Part shown: positions 48,861-57,948 of the stretch, in pieces | Numbering within the stretch: position 1 is the stretch's first letter | Layout: each line of letters starts with the position of its first letter | NCBI RefSeq assembly: GCF_030268065.1 | Contig: NZ_BSDD01000004.1 | Coordinates: 1 to 64,000 of the forward strand | Source of the DNA: Geothrix rubra | Lineage (GTDB): Bacteria > Acidobacteriota > Holophagae > Holophagales > Holophagaceae | DNA: 64,000 nt | Direction of reading: 5' to 3' | Notes under the pieces: model-generated | Told to the model about the DNA's origin: nothing | The model's database searches: none | The model's input: the letters and a program-made list of their open reading frames with translations, nothing else | Program-made: the position numbers and the translations under genes

Positions 48861-49798
48861 TGGGCCCCGCCCAGACCCTCGCGGCCATCCTCGGCCTCTC
48901 CGCCGCCTCCGGGATCAACCTCTACCTCACCGTGCTCCTGGTGGGGGCCGGGCAGCGCCTCGGCTGGGTCCATGGCCTGCCGCCGGACCTGGCCATCCTC
49001 GGCCATCCCCTGGTGCTGACGGTGGCGGGCCTCCTCTTCCTCCTTGAATTTGCCGCGGACAAGATCCCCTTCGTCACGCCGATCTGGGACGGGATCCACA
49101 CCTTCATCCGCCCCGTGGGTGGGGCCCTGCTGGCCCTCGGCGCCGCGGCGGACCTGGACCCCGTCGCCAGGGCCCTCGCCGTGCTGGCGGGCGGCACCCT
49201 CGCCCTGGGCGCCCACGGCAGCAAGATGGGCGTCCGGCTCCTCGCCCACACGGCGCCGGAACCCGCCAGCCACAGTGTCCTCAGCGTCGCGGAGGATCTC
49301 GGGGTGATCGGACTGCTGGCCCTGGCCTACCGGCATCCGCAGTTCGCCCTGCCGGTGCTGGGGGCAATCCTCCTGGCCATCGCCCTCCTGCTGCCCCTGC
49401 TGCTGCGGGCCCTCGTCTTCGTGCTCACCGGCTTCCGCGGGGCCCTGCGCGCCCTGATCGGCCCCGGGGGCCCCGGGGAGATTCCGGACTGGGTGGACCT
49501 GAAAGCCCTGGAGCGGTCCCCCGCCGGCGCCCGGCACGCCCTCCCCTGCTTCACGCGGAAGGTGCGACGGGTGCCCCGGCTCCACCGCGCCTTCCTGGTC
49601 GAGGCGGAAGGCACCTGGCACCTTGTGTACCACCGGTGGTTCCGCGCCCGGAGCTTCGCCTTCGAAGGTGGGCCGGTGCGGATCTACCCGGGATTCCTGT
49701 GGGACCGGGTGGTGTTCATGCGACGGGGCCAGCCCCAGGTCCTGCTGGTGGGCCGGGACTGGCGGCAGGCCCTGCCGGCGGCCTCTCCCCGGCCCTGA
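48860..49798 (+). CDS. DUF4126 family membrane protein
   Basis: The 312-residue protein matches DUF4126: AASGINLYLTVLLVG at the start, then EFAADKIP and WDGIHTFIRPVGGALLA. It has about five hydrophobic helices up to residue 200. A soluble C-terminal extension (about 215-312) is less usual and holds a DWVDLKALE stretch and a beta-rich end. Biochemical function of the family is unknown. Translation is probably coupled to the 15-residue leader through TGATG. Confidence 0.82.
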   Translation: MGPAQTLAAILGLSAASGINLYLTVLLVGAGQRLGWVHGLPPDLAILGHPLVLTVAGLLFLLEFAADKIPFVTPIWDGIHTFIRPVGGALLALGAAADLDPVARALAVLAGGTLALGAHGSKMGVRLLAHTAPEPASHSVLSVAEDLGVIGLLALAYRHPQFALPVLGAILLAIALLLPLLLRALVFVLTGFRGALRALIGPGGPGEIPDWVDLKALERSPAGARHALPCFTRKVRRVPRLHRAFLVEAEGTWHLVYHRWFRARSFAFEGGPVRIYPGFLWDRVVFMRRGQPQVLLVGRDWRQALPAASPRP

Positions 49799-49833
49799 TC
49801 GCAGTACCCTGTCCCAGCCGCCCGGAGGACACC

Positions 49834-50424
49834 ATGGCCCTGCTCGATTCCGACCGCAGCATCCTCGTCGTCATCGACTTCCAGGGGAAGCTCGTCCAGA
49901 TGGTCCACCGCCCCGAACGGACGCTGGCGGCGGCGCACCGCCTGCTCAGGCTGGCGGACCTGTTCTCGGTGCCGGTGGTGCTCACGGAGCAGTACCCGAA
50001 GGGCCTCGGCCCCACGGAACCGGGCCTCCGGGCGGCCTTCGACGGGCTGGCCACGCCGACCTTCTTCCTGGAGAAGACCGCCTTCGGCTGCTGCGGCGAC
50101 AGCGGCTTCGAGGCCCTGCTCCGGAAGGCGCGGCCGGGCCTGGCGCCGGAGCGGCGGCAGATCGTCGTGGCGGGCATCGAGGCCCACGTCTGCGTCCTGC
50201 AGACCGTGCTGGAGCTGCTGGCGGCCGGGCCCGAGGTGCACGTCTGCTGGGATGCCGTGAGCGGGCGGGGCGAGGAGTACCGCCGCCACGCCCTGGACCG
50301 CATGGCCGCCGCCGGCGCCACCCTCACCAACCACGAGTCCGTGGCCTTCGAGTGGGCCCGCCACAAGGACCACCCCGCCTTCAAGGCCGTGTCGGCCCTG
50401 TTCAAGGCGGGCCAACCCGCCTGA
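49834..50424 (+). CDS. Isochorismatase-family cysteine hydrolase
   Basis: The 196-residue protein has the family's central fold and probable triad: D15 in VVIDFQ, a lysine near 86 (EKTAFG) and C120 in GIEAHVCVLQT. These enzymes cleave C-N or C-O bonds in small molecules such as nicotinamide. The substrate cannot be assigned here, but the sequence resembles YcaC-like hydrolases. The ATG 49834 has CGGAGG upstream. It converges with the next gene, their stop codons together forming TGATCA. Confidence 0.85.
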   Translation: MALLDSDRSILVVIDFQGKLVQMVHRPERTLAAAHRLLRLADLFSVPVVLTEQYPKGLGPTEPGLRAAFDGLATPTFFLEKTAFGCCGDSGFEALLRKARPGLAPERRQIVVAGIEAHVCVLQTVLELLAAGPEVHVCWDAVSGRGEEYRRHALDRMAAAGATLTNHESVAFEWARHKDHPAFKAVSALFKAGQPA

Positions 50425-51657
50425 TCAGCGCAGGGGCCGCGGGGATGCGAAGACCCCCGGCGTGGCGGTCTGGACCATCACGCTGGGCCCCTCGTTGAGG
50501 AGGATGTCGGTGCGGCCGTCGCCATCGAGGTCCGCCAGGGCGAGGAAGTTCGAGGACAGGGTCCCGTCGTAGGTCCCGCCGGGGACGAAGGCCCCGCGCT
50601 GGGCCGACGACTGCCGCAGAACCGACACCCGGGAGGGCGTGGACAGGGACGGGTAGACCAGGGACACCACCGCCAGGTCGGGGAGCCCGTCGCCATCGAG
50701 GTCCCCGACGGCCACCTGGCGGGCCCCGTCGGGCACCGGGATGGAGGTGGCCGTGAACTGGCCCGGCTGGCGCTGAAGGAAGACCGTCACCGTGGCCCCG
50801 CCCCGGCCGCCATCCGGGGCGTTGCCGGCATTCGCGGCCACGAGGTCCATCCGCCCGTCTCCGTCCAGGTCGGCCGCGGCCACCCCCTCCACATGCGACC
50901 CCGCCGGCAGGAAGGTGGGGGAGGCAAACCCACCGCCCGCCTGCTGGAGGAGCACCGCCACGACGTCGTTGCCGGCCAGCACCAGGTCCGGCCGGCCGTC
51001 GCCGTCCACGTCAGCCGCCGCGAGATCCCGGTAGCCGTGACCCGTGCCCACCGGCACGGAGACCGGCGGCAGCAGGGTGCCGGCCTGGCTGGGCGACTGC
51101 GCCAGCAGCAGGACGCGGCTGTTCACCCGGACGCCATCCGCCACCGCCACGTCCGGATGGCCATCCCCCGTGAAGTCCGCCACGCCCGCCGCATCGGCGG
51201 CCCCGCCGGTCCGCACCCAGACCGCCCGGAAGAAGTGGCCCGGGAAGGCCACATCCTGCCGCAGGATGGACAACCCGCCGCTGTCCCCGACCTGGTTCGG
51301 CACCGGCGCCTCCACGGCGGGAATGGTGGCCACGAGGTCGGGCCGGCCGTCCCCGTCGAGGTCTGCCACGCAGAGGCCCCAGGGATCGGCGGCCACCGCG
51401 TACGCGGCCGGTGGGCCGAACCCGCCCCCGGCGAGGGCCGGGAACACCCGCACCTGGTCCGCACGGGAACTGCCGTCCACCAGGACGGCCGCCACGGCCA
51501 CCTCCGGCCGGCCATCGCCGTCGAGGTCCGCCGCCACCACCTTCCCCCACACCCAGAAGGGCGGGATCCGCACCTCGCCGCCCCCACCGCAGGCCAGGAC
51601 CAGGAGCAGGGCCGCCAGGGGCAGCCGCGCCCGAGCCGTGTCCGCCGGATGGCCCAT
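50425..51657 (-). CDS. FG-GAP/VCBS repeat lipoprotein, predicted seven-bladed propeller
   Basis: The 410-residue protein has a signal with lipobox VLAC (C23). After that come seven DxDGDGxxD-type calcium-binding motifs at regular spacing: six DLDGDG or DVDGDG and one DFTGDG. This predicts a seven-bladed FG-GAP beta-propeller anchored to a membrane by lipid. Such proteins often bind partners or surfaces and no enzyme activity is expected. The start ATG 51655-51657 has GGAGGGG upstream. It is divergent from the UDG-like gene. Confidence 0.85.
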   Translation of the reverse strand: MGHPADTARARLPLAALLLVLACGGGGEVRIPPFWVWGKVVAADLDGDGRPEVAVAAVLVDGSSRADQVRVFPALAGGGFGPPAAYAVAADPWGLCVADLDGDGRPDLVATIPAVEAPVPNQVGDSGGLSILRQDVAFPGHFFRAVWVRTGGAADAAGVADFTGDGHPDVAVADGVRVNSRVLLLAQSPSQAGTLLPPVSVPVGTGHGYRDLAAADVDGDGRPDLVLAGNDVVAVLLQQAGGGFASPTFLPAGSHVEGVAAADLDGDGRMDLVAANAGNAPDGGRGGATVTVFLQRQPGQFTATSIPVPDGARQVAVGDLDGDGLPDLAVVSLVYPSLSTPSRVSVLRQSSAQRGAFVPGGTYDGTLSSNFLALADLDGDGRTDILLNEGPSVMVQTATPGVFASPRPLR

Positions 51658-51742
51658 GCCCCCTCCGGTTCCGCCACGCGCCCGCCGGGAGGGATTCCCG
51701 GCACCGGATGCGATGGCCCAATATACGGTTCACTGGAGTCCC

Positions 51743-52360
51743 ATGCCTCGCATCCTCGGCCAGCCCGCCCCCGCCCTGTTCCCGGCCGCCGGGCCGGTCC
51801 GCGTCATGCTCTTCGGCGAAGCGCCGGGCCCCCGGGGCGCAGACCAGTCCGGCATCCCCTTCTGGGGCGATGGCGCCGGCCTCGCGGTCTACCGGGCCCT
51901 GGCCGCCACGGGGCTGGCGAAGGTGCCCGAGGCGGCCTGGGAGGACTGGGACGGCGCTCGGCTCAAGGCCCGGGGCCTCGCCCCCGTGCTGCGGGGCGCG
52001 GCCCTCAGCAACGCCTGGCCCGCCTGTCCCACGAACGACGGCGAGCGCTTCCGCGCCCCCTCGGACCGGGAGCTGCGGAGCCGGCCCAACCTCGCCCGCC
52101 TGGCCGGGGAGCTGGCCCGGGCCGCCGCAGGCCGGACCGCCCCGCTGCGCGTCCTGGCCTTCGGCACCCGGCCCCGCTGGATCCTGGAACGCCTCCCGGA
52201 CCTCGTGGCAGGCGTCCCGCCCTTCGACCTGCACCCCCTGCCCCATCCCAGCGCCCAGGGCCTCCTCCAGGCCGCCCCCGGCAAGGGCAAGGGCCTGCGG
52301 CTGGACGACCTCCGCGCCGCCTGGGAGGCCCGGCTGCGGGAGCTGCTGGCGGAAGGCTGA
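51743..52360 (+). CDS. Uracil-DNA glycosylase superfamily protein
   Basis: The 205-residue protein has the superfamily's N-terminal motif (FGEAPGPRGADQSGIPF followed by WGDGAG), as in family 4/5 glycosylases, and a C-terminal HPLPHPS motif that contacts DNA. It lacks the four cysteines usual for the 4Fe-4S family-4 enzymes, so the exact class and base specificity are unclear. It would remove uracil or another damaged base. The start ATG 51743 follows a TATACG -10-like hexamer (51722-51727) closely, with no good Shine-Dalgarno. Confidence 0.75.
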   Translation: MPRILGQPAPALFPAAGPVRVMLFGEAPGPRGADQSGIPFWGDGAGLAVYRALAATGLAKVPEAAWEDWDGARLKARGLAPVLRGAALSNAWPACPTNDGERFRAPSDRELRSRPNLARLAGELARAAAGRTAPLRVLAFGTRPRWILERLPDLVAGVPPFDLHPLPHPSAQGLLQAAPGKGKGLRLDDLRAAWEARLRELLAEG

Positions 52361-52435
52361 GGCTCAGGCCGGCGGCCGGCTGGACGGGACCGGGGATCCC
52401 TGATTCCATTCAGGCCATCCGGAGGGGGGGAATCC

Positions 52436-53029
52436 ATGGGCAAGACGCGGCTCGAGGCCTTCAGCGACGGGGTGATCGCCATCCTCATCACCATCATGGT
52501 GCTGGAGCTCCATGTCCCACGGGGCGCCGAGTGGGCCGCCCTGCGCCCCCTGCTGCCGGTGATCCTCAGCTACGTGCTCAGTTTCGTGTACCTGGCCATC
52601 TACTGGAACAACCACCACCACATGCTCCACGTCGTGCAGCGGGTGGGGGGTGGCATCCTGTGGGCCAACCTCCACCTGCTCTTCTGGCTGTCCCTGGTGC
52701 CCTTCGTGACCGGCTGGATGGGGGAGAACCGCTTCGCCCCGGTCCCCACCGCCCTCTACGGTGTGGTGCTGCTCATGGCGGCCCTGGCCTACTGGCTGCT
52801 CCAGCGGATCATCATCGCCCACCAGGGCCCGGGCTCGGTCCTGGCCGCCGCCGTGGGCCGCGACCTGAAGGGGAAGCTCTCCCCCCTCCTCTACGCCCTG
52901 GCCATCCCCTCGGCCTTCCTCAGCCCTTGGATCGCGGGGGGCCTCTACGTCCTCGTGGCCCTGATGTGGCTGGTGCCGGACCGACGGATCGAGCGGACCC
53001 TGGCGGCCCAGGCCCGGGTCGCATCTTAA
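52436..53029 (+). CDS. TMEM175-like (DUF1211) membrane channel protein
   Basis: The 197-residue protein starts with RLEAFSDGVIAI, the RxxxFSDG signature of the TMEM175 potassium-channel family. It has about six hydrophobic helices, the usual number for the bacterial single-repeat form, which assembles as a tetramer. The NNHHHMLH segment after helix 2 is also typical. Potassium conduction is known for the family and inferred here. Start ATG 52436 has GGAGGGGG upstream. Confidence 0.85.
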   Translation: MGKTRLEAFSDGVIAILITIMVLELHVPRGAEWAALRPLLPVILSYVLSFVYLAIYWNNHHHMLHVVQRVGGGILWANLHLLFWLSLVPFVTGWMGENRFAPVPTALYGVVLLMAALAYWLLQRIIIAHQGPGSVLAAAVGRDLKGKLSPLLYALAIPSAFLSPWIAGGLYVLVALMWLVPDRRIERTLAAQARVAS

Positions 53030-53040
53030 CAATTCTTAAC
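53025..53040 (+). promoter_or_regulatory. Paired CTTAAC element before the M16 peptidase
   Basis: CTTAAC at 53025-53030 and 53035-53040 (spacer AATT), with the same 10-base period as at 12537 and 15250. It overlaps the last codons of the TMEM175-like gene. A TATCCT -10 candidate lies at 53075-53080, so the site is upstream of the likely promoter, as for an activator. Confidence 0.5.
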
Positions 53041-53120
53041 ACGCAGGTCCCTAAACCAACCCCGCTTTTTCCCTTATCCTGGGGGTTCCCATCAGGGATC
53101 TTTCACAGTCCGGAGGCCGC

Positions 53121-55940
53121 ATGCCCCTCTCCCGTCGATACGCCCTGCCGCTGAGCGGCCTCCTGGCCTTGGCCCTGGTGGCCGGGGAGGCGCCGAAGCA
53201 CGCCCCCCGGACCGCCCACGCGGCCCCCGCCGCCAAGGCCCTGCCCGCCCCCGTGAAGGTGACCTCGGTGGAGGGCATCACGGAGTACGACCTGGCCAAC
53301 GGCCTGAAGGTCCTCCTGTTCCCCGACGCCAGCAAGCCCACCACCACCGTGAACATCACCTACCTGGTGGGTTCCCGGAACGAGACCTACGGCGAGACGG
53401 GCATGGCCCATCTCCTCGAGCACCTGATGTTCAAGCCCTCCCGCAAGTTCAGCGGGAAGGACGGGCACCCCAACCCGGTGGAGGTGCTGAACAGCGTGGG
53501 CGCCCGGTTCAACGGGTCCACCTCGTACGACCGCACCAACTACTTCGTCACCTTCCCGGCGGGCGACGCCAACCTGGACAAGATCCTGGACCTGGAATCG
53601 GACCGCATGGTCCACGCCAACATCGACGGCAGGGACCTGTGGGACCCCGTCGCCAAGAAGGGCGAGATGACCGTGGTGCGCAACGAGTTCGAGATGGGGG
53701 AGAACAACCCCATCAACGTGACCCTGGAGCGGACCCTGGCCAAGGCCTTCGACTGGCAGAACTACGGCAAGTCCACCATCGGCGCCCGCTCGGACATCGA
53801 GCATGTGAACATCGAGCGCCTGCAGGCCTTCTACCGCACCTACTACCAGCCCGACAACGCGGTGCTGCTGGTGGCCGGCAAGTTCGAGCCCGCGAAGACC
53901 CTGGCGAAGATCAACGACCTGTTCGGCGCCATCCCCCGCCCCACCCGCACCATCCAGACCACCTACACCCTGGATCCCGTGCAGGACGGCGAGCGTTCCG
54001 TCACCGTCCGCCGGGTGGGCGACATCCAGGCCGTGCTGGCGGCCTACAAGGTCTCCGCCGGCTCCGATCCGGACGGCGCGGCCCTCGACGTGCTGAGCCA
54101 CATCATGACCGACGCCCCCTCGGGGCGCCTCTACAAGGCCCTGGTGGAGGCCAAGAAGGCCGCCATGGTGTTCCCCTACTACGGGGAGACCAAGGAGCCC
54201 GGCTTCCTCCTCTTCGGCGCCGCCGTGCCCAAGGACGCCAACCTGGCGGAGGCCCGCGGGACGATGCTGAAGGTGCTGGAGGACACCAAGGCCCAGCCCT
54301 TCACCCAGCAGGAGGTGGACCGCGCCAAGGCAGCCCTCCTGAAGAACTTCGACCTGGTGATGAACCAGAGCGACCGGCTGGGCATCAGCCTCAGCGAGTA
54401 CATCGCCCAGGGCGACTGGCGCCTCTTCTTCCTCAACCGGGACCGCGTCAAGGCCGTGACCCCCGCCCAGGTGGACGCGGTGGCCGCCAACTACCTGAAG
54501 GAGAGCAACCGCACCGTGGGCGAGTTCATCCCCACGGCCAAGCCGGACCGCACCGAGATCCCGGCCGTGAAGGACGTGGAGGCCATGCTCAAGGGCTACC
54601 AGGGCCAGGCCGTCGTGGCCCAGGGCGAAGCCTTCGACGCCACGCCCGCGAACATCGACGCCCGCACCCAGACCTTCACCACCGCCTCCGGCCTGAAGAC
54701 GGCCATCCTGGCCAAGAAGACCCGCGGCGAGACCGTGAGCGCCACGCTCGTGCTGCACCTCGGCAGCGAGCAGGCCCTCATGGGCAAGGGCGCCGCGCCC
54801 GAGCTGACGGGCGCCATGCTCATGCGGGGCACCACGAAGCACACCCGCCAGGAGCTGAAGGACGCCTTCGACAAGCTGAAGGCCCAGGTCTTCGTCATGG
54901 GCGATGCCGAGAACGCGCGGGTGATGATCACCACCGAGCGGAAGGCCTTCCCCGAGGTCATGCAGCTGGTGGCCGAGGTGCTGCAGCATCCGGCCTTCCC
55001 CGCCTCGGAGCTGGAGACGCTGGTGAAGGAGCAGGTGACGGGCCTGGAGTACCAGAAGTCCGAGCCCCAGTTCCAGGCCACCCAGGCCCTCCGCCAGCAC
55101 TTCGACGCCCAGTACCCCAAGGGCCATCCCCGGCACGCGGACAACGTGGACGAGTCCCTGGCCGACCTGAAGGCCGCCAAGGTGGAGGACCTCAAGGCCT
55201 TCCATGACGCCTTCTACGGCGCCGGCGCCGGCGACCTGGCCATCGTGGGCGACGTGGATCCCGCGGCCACGAAGCAGCTGGTCGAGGAGCTCTTCGGCGC
55301 CTGGAAGGCCCCCGTGGCCTTCGCCCGCATCCCCAGCGCCTACGTCCCCGTGAAGCCCGTGGAGGAGAAGCTGGAGACCCCGGACAAGGCCAACGCCTTC
55401 TACGTCTCCGGCCTCACCATGCCCCTGGCGGACACGGATCCCGACTACCCGGCCCTGCTCCTCGGCAACTACATGCTGGGCGGCGGCGCCCTCCGCAGCC
55501 GGCTGGCGGACCGCATCCGCCAGAAGGACGGCCTCTCCTACGGCGTGGGCTCCCAGCTCAGCGCCCAGTCCCAGGACGCCAAGGCCACCTGGAACGCGTT
55601 CGCCATCTACAACCCGGCCAACCTGGCCAAGCTGGAGGTCGCCTTCAAGGAGGAGATCGCCCGGGCCCTGGACAAGGGCTTCACGGAGCAGGAGATCCAG
55701 GACGCCAAGACCGCGTGGCTCCAGGGCCAGGCCTCCAGCCGCGCCCAGGACCGCGAGCTGGCCGGCCGGCTCGCCTCGAACCTCTACCTGGGCCGTACCA
55801 TGGCCTGGCAGGCGGACCTGGAGCGCAAGGTCCAGGCCCTCACCAACGACCAGATCCTGGCCGCCCTCCACAAGCACTTCGACCCCTCGAAGATCTCCGT
55901 CTTCGTGGCCGGCGACTTCGCCAAGGCCGACAAGAAGTAG
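53121..55940 (+). CDS. Periplasmic M16 family zinc peptidase
   Basis: The 939-residue protein has a signal peptide (about 1-23) and two M16 halves. The first carries the inverted zinc motif HLLEH (97-101) with probable third ligand E189 in NEFEMG. The second half (about 515-930) lacks it and serves as the inactive partner lobe, as in pitrilysin-type single-chain enzymes. A YGVGS...-type motif near 810 is in the expected place of the substrate-binding Tyr. It probably degrades peptides in the periplasm. The start ATG 53121 has CGGAGG upstream, and a terminator follows. Confidence 0.92.
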   Translation: MPLSRRYALPLSGLLALALVAGEAPKHAPRTAHAAPAAKALPAPVKVTSVEGITEYDLANGLKVLLFPDASKPTTTVNITYLVGSRNETYGETGMAHLLEHLMFKPSRKFSGKDGHPNPVEVLNSVGARFNGSTSYDRTNYFVTFPAGDANLDKILDLESDRMVHANIDGRDLWDPVAKKGEMTVVRNEFEMGENNPINVTLERTLAKAFDWQNYGKSTIGARSDIEHVNIERLQAFYRTYYQPDNAVLLVAGKFEPAKTLAKINDLFGAIPRPTRTIQTTYTLDPVQDGERSVTVRRVGDIQAVLAAYKVSAGSDPDGAALDVLSHIMTDAPSGRLYKALVEAKKAAMVFPYYGETKEPGFLLFGAAVPKDANLAEARGTMLKVLEDTKAQPFTQQEVDRAKAALLKNFDLVMNQSDRLGISLSEYIAQGDWRLFFLNRDRVKAVTPAQVDAVAANYLKESNRTVGEFIPTAKPDRTEIPAVKDVEAMLKGYQGQAVVAQGEAFDATPANIDARTQTFTTASGLKTAILAKKTRGETVSATLVLHLGSEQALMGKGAAPELTGAMLMRGTTKHTRQELKDAFDKLKAQVFVMGDAENARVMITTERKAFPEVMQLVAEVLQHPAFPASELETLVKEQVTGLEYQKSEPQFQATQALRQHFDAQYPKGHPRHADNVDESLADLKAAKVEDLKAFHDAFYGAGAGDLAIVGDVDPAATKQLVEELFGAWKAPVAFARIPSAYVPVKPVEEKLETPDKANAFYVSGLTMPLADTDPDYPALLLGNYMLGGGALRSRLADRIRQKDGLSYGVGSQLSAQSQDAKATWNAFAIYNPANLAKLEVAFKEEIARALDKGFTEQEIQDAKTAWLQGQASSRAQDRELAGRLASNLYLGRTMAWQADLERKVQALTNDQILAALHKHFDPSKISVFVAGDFAKADKK

Positions 55941-55960
55941 CCCGGATCCCGGGCACCGGA

Positions 55961-55992
55961 AAGGGGGCGGCTCCGGCCGCTCCCTTTTTTTC
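55961..55992 (+). terminator. Intrinsic terminator after the M16 peptidase
   Basis: GGGGGCGGC and GCCGCTCCC pair with one mismatch across a short loop, followed by a run of seven T. Confidence 0.8.
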
Positions 55993-56069
55993 GTTAGGCC
56001 CCGGACCCTTCCCATGGTCTGCTGGAAGGCTGCCCGGCGTTTAGAGGACGCGGGGCGAAGGAGGCCCCC

Positions 56070-57911
56070 ATGGCGCGCATCGAACGGGAATGGCAGGCGG
56101 AACACGAGGGCGCGGCCCTGGCCACGGAGGTCCACCGGATCCTGGTGGTGAGCCACCGGCAGGCCAAGGGCTTCATCGACGGCCGCTGCATCACGGTGAA
56201 CGGCACGGTCGCCGAGTCCTACGGCCTGCGCCTCAAGGCCGGCGACACGGTAAAGGTGGCCTTCGATTCCGACCGCACCTACGAGGTGATGCCCGCCACG
56301 AAGAAGCTCCAGTCCGGTCCCTTCGAGACGCTGTGGGAGGACACCCACCTCCTCTTCGTCCACAAGCCCGCGGGGCTCCTCACGGTGCCCGCCGAGCAGG
56401 GCGGCGAGCCCAGCCTGGCCGAGGCCATCACCGAGTCCTACCGCCGCCGCGGCTTCAAGCGCTTCCAGCTCTACATCGTGCATCGCCTCGACCGCTTCAC
56501 CTCCGGCGTGCTGGTCTTCGCCAAGACCCCCGAGGCCCTCCACGGCCTGAAGAAGCTCTTCGAGCTGCACAAGCTGCAGCGGGTCTACCGCGCCGTGCTG
56601 GTGGGCGAGCTGCCGGAGAACAGCGGCACCCTGGCCGGCCACCTCATCGAACACGCCAAGTCCCTGAAGATGTCCGTGGCCAAGGAGCGCAAGGGCGCGG
56701 GCGGCAAGCGCATGCCCCCCGGCGCCAAGGAGGCCGTGACCCACTACCGCGTGGTGGAGCGCCTGCCCGGCCACACGGTGGTGGAGGTGAAGCTGGAGAC
56801 CGGCCGCCGCAACCAGATCCGCGTGCAGTTCGCCGACCGGGGCTTCCCCCTGCTGGGCGACCAGGTCTACGGCACCGAGAGCCCCATGCTGGACCGCCAG
56901 GCCCTCCACGCCGAGCTGCTGGGCTTCCGGCACCCCGTCACGGACGAGCAGGTCACCGTCTCGGCCCCCATGCCTGCGGACATGGAGGCGGCCCTCAAGG
57001 TCCTGCGCACCCAGTCCCGCCTGACCCGCGCCGCCGAAGGGCTGCGGGGCGAGGAGGGCCTCTTCAAGCCGAAGATCACCCGTGAACGGAAGCTGGACCG
57101 CTCGGCCCGTGCCCGCCGCTTCGAGGGCGCCGGCGAAGCGGAGCGTCCCGCCCGTCCCCGCCGCGAGGGCCCGAGCGACCGTCCCCGTCGCGAAGGTGCC
57201 GAGGACCGGCCCCGCCGCACCTTCGACCGCGACGACCGGCCCACCCGGCCCCGCCGCGAGGGCCCCGCCGACCGGCCCCGACGCGAAGGCGCCGAGGAGC
57301 GTCCCCGCCGCACCTTCGACCGCGACGACCGGCCCGCCCGGCCCCGCCGCGAGGGTCCCGCCGACCGCCCCCGTCGCGAAGGCGCCGAGGACCGGCCCCG
57401 CCGCACCTTCGACCGCGACGACCGGCCCGCCCGGCCCCGCCGCGAGGGCCCCGCCGACCGCCCCCGTCGCGAGGGCGCCGAGGACCGGCCCCGCCGCACC
57501 TTCGACCGCGACGACCGGTCCGCCCGTCCCCGCCGCGAGGGCCCCGCCGACCGCCCCCGTCGCGAGGGCGCCGAGGACCGGCCCCGCCGCACCTTCGACC
57601 GCGACGACCGGCCCGCCCGGCCCCGCCGCGAGGGCCCCGCCGATCGCCCCCGTCGCGAGGGCGCCGAGGACCGGCCCCGCCGCACCTTCGACCGCGACGA
57701 CCGGCCCGCCCGGCCCCGCCGCGAGGGCCCCGCCGACCGCCCCCGTCGCGAAGGCGCCGAGGACCGGCCCCGCCGCACCTTCAAGCCCGGGGATCGCCCC
57801 GCCGGTCCCCGCCGCGAAGGCTCCAGCGAGCGGCCACGACGGGACGGCGCCCCCACCCCGGGGAAGAAGGCCCCCTTCCGCCCCGGCAAGCCCAAGCCAC
57901 GGAAACCCTGA
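56070..57911 (+). CDS. RluA-family pseudouridine synthase with long repetitive Arg-rich tail
   Basis: The first 320 residues form an S4 RNA-binding domain (about 18-65) and an RluA catalytic domain with D141 in HRLDRFTSG and the RRNQIRVQFA motif. This would convert uridine to pseudouridine in rRNA or tRNA. The remaining 290 residues are low-complexity: a 31-residue unit rich in Arg, Asp, Pro and Glu, with RREGPADRPRR and TFDRDDRP parts, repeats about six times and ends in a Lys/Pro/Gly tail. The tail resembles disordered RNA-binding regions of RNA helicases and other cold-adaptation proteins. The total of 613 residues is about twice the family norm. Confidence 0.88.
   Translation: MARIEREWQAEHEGAALATEVHRILVVSHRQAKGFIDGRCITVNGTVAESYGLRLKAGDTVKVAFDSDRTYEVMPATKKLQSGPFETLWEDTHLLFVHKPAGLLTVPAEQGGEPSLAEAITESYRRRGFKRFQLYIVHRLDRFTSGVLVFAKTPEALHGLKKLFELHKLQRVYRAVLVGELPENSGTLAGHLIEHAKSLKMSVAKERKGAGGKRMPPGAKEAVTHYRVVERLPGHTVVEVKLETGRRNQIRVQFADRGFPLLGDQVYGTESPMLDRQALHAELLGFRHPVTDEQVTVSAPMPADMEAALKVLRTQSRLTRAAEGLRGEEGLFKPKITRERKLDRSARARRFEGAGEAERPARPRREGPSDRPRREGAEDRPRRTFDRDDRPTRPRREGPADRPRREGAEERPRRTFDRDDRPARPRREGPADRPRREGAEDRPRRTFDRDDRPARPRREGPADRPRREGAEDRPRRTFDRDDRSARPRREGPADRPRREGAEDRPRRTFDRDDRPARPRREGPADRPRREGAEDRPRRTFDRDDRPARPRREGPADRPRREGAEDRPRRTFKPGDRPAGPRREGSSERPRRDGAPTPGKKAPFRPGKPKPRKP
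57150..57800 (+). repeat. Tandem 93-bp repeats in the pseudouridine synthase tail
   Basis: CTTCGACCGCGACGACCGG recurs at 57221, 57314, 57407, 57500, 57593 and 57686 with period 93. A variant stands at 57779. The period keeps the frame, so unit gain or loss lengthens or shortens the tail without frameshift. Confidence 0.9.
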
Positions 57912-57948
57912 GGAATCCGGGGGCGGAAGCGGTCATCCTGGGATTCCG

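Noticed and set aside
53025-53040. Calling the CTTAAC pairs PhoB or PhoP boxes
   Set aside because: Period and core resemble TTAAC-type boxes, but known boxes have an 11-base period and no phosphate gene is near. The regulator is left open.
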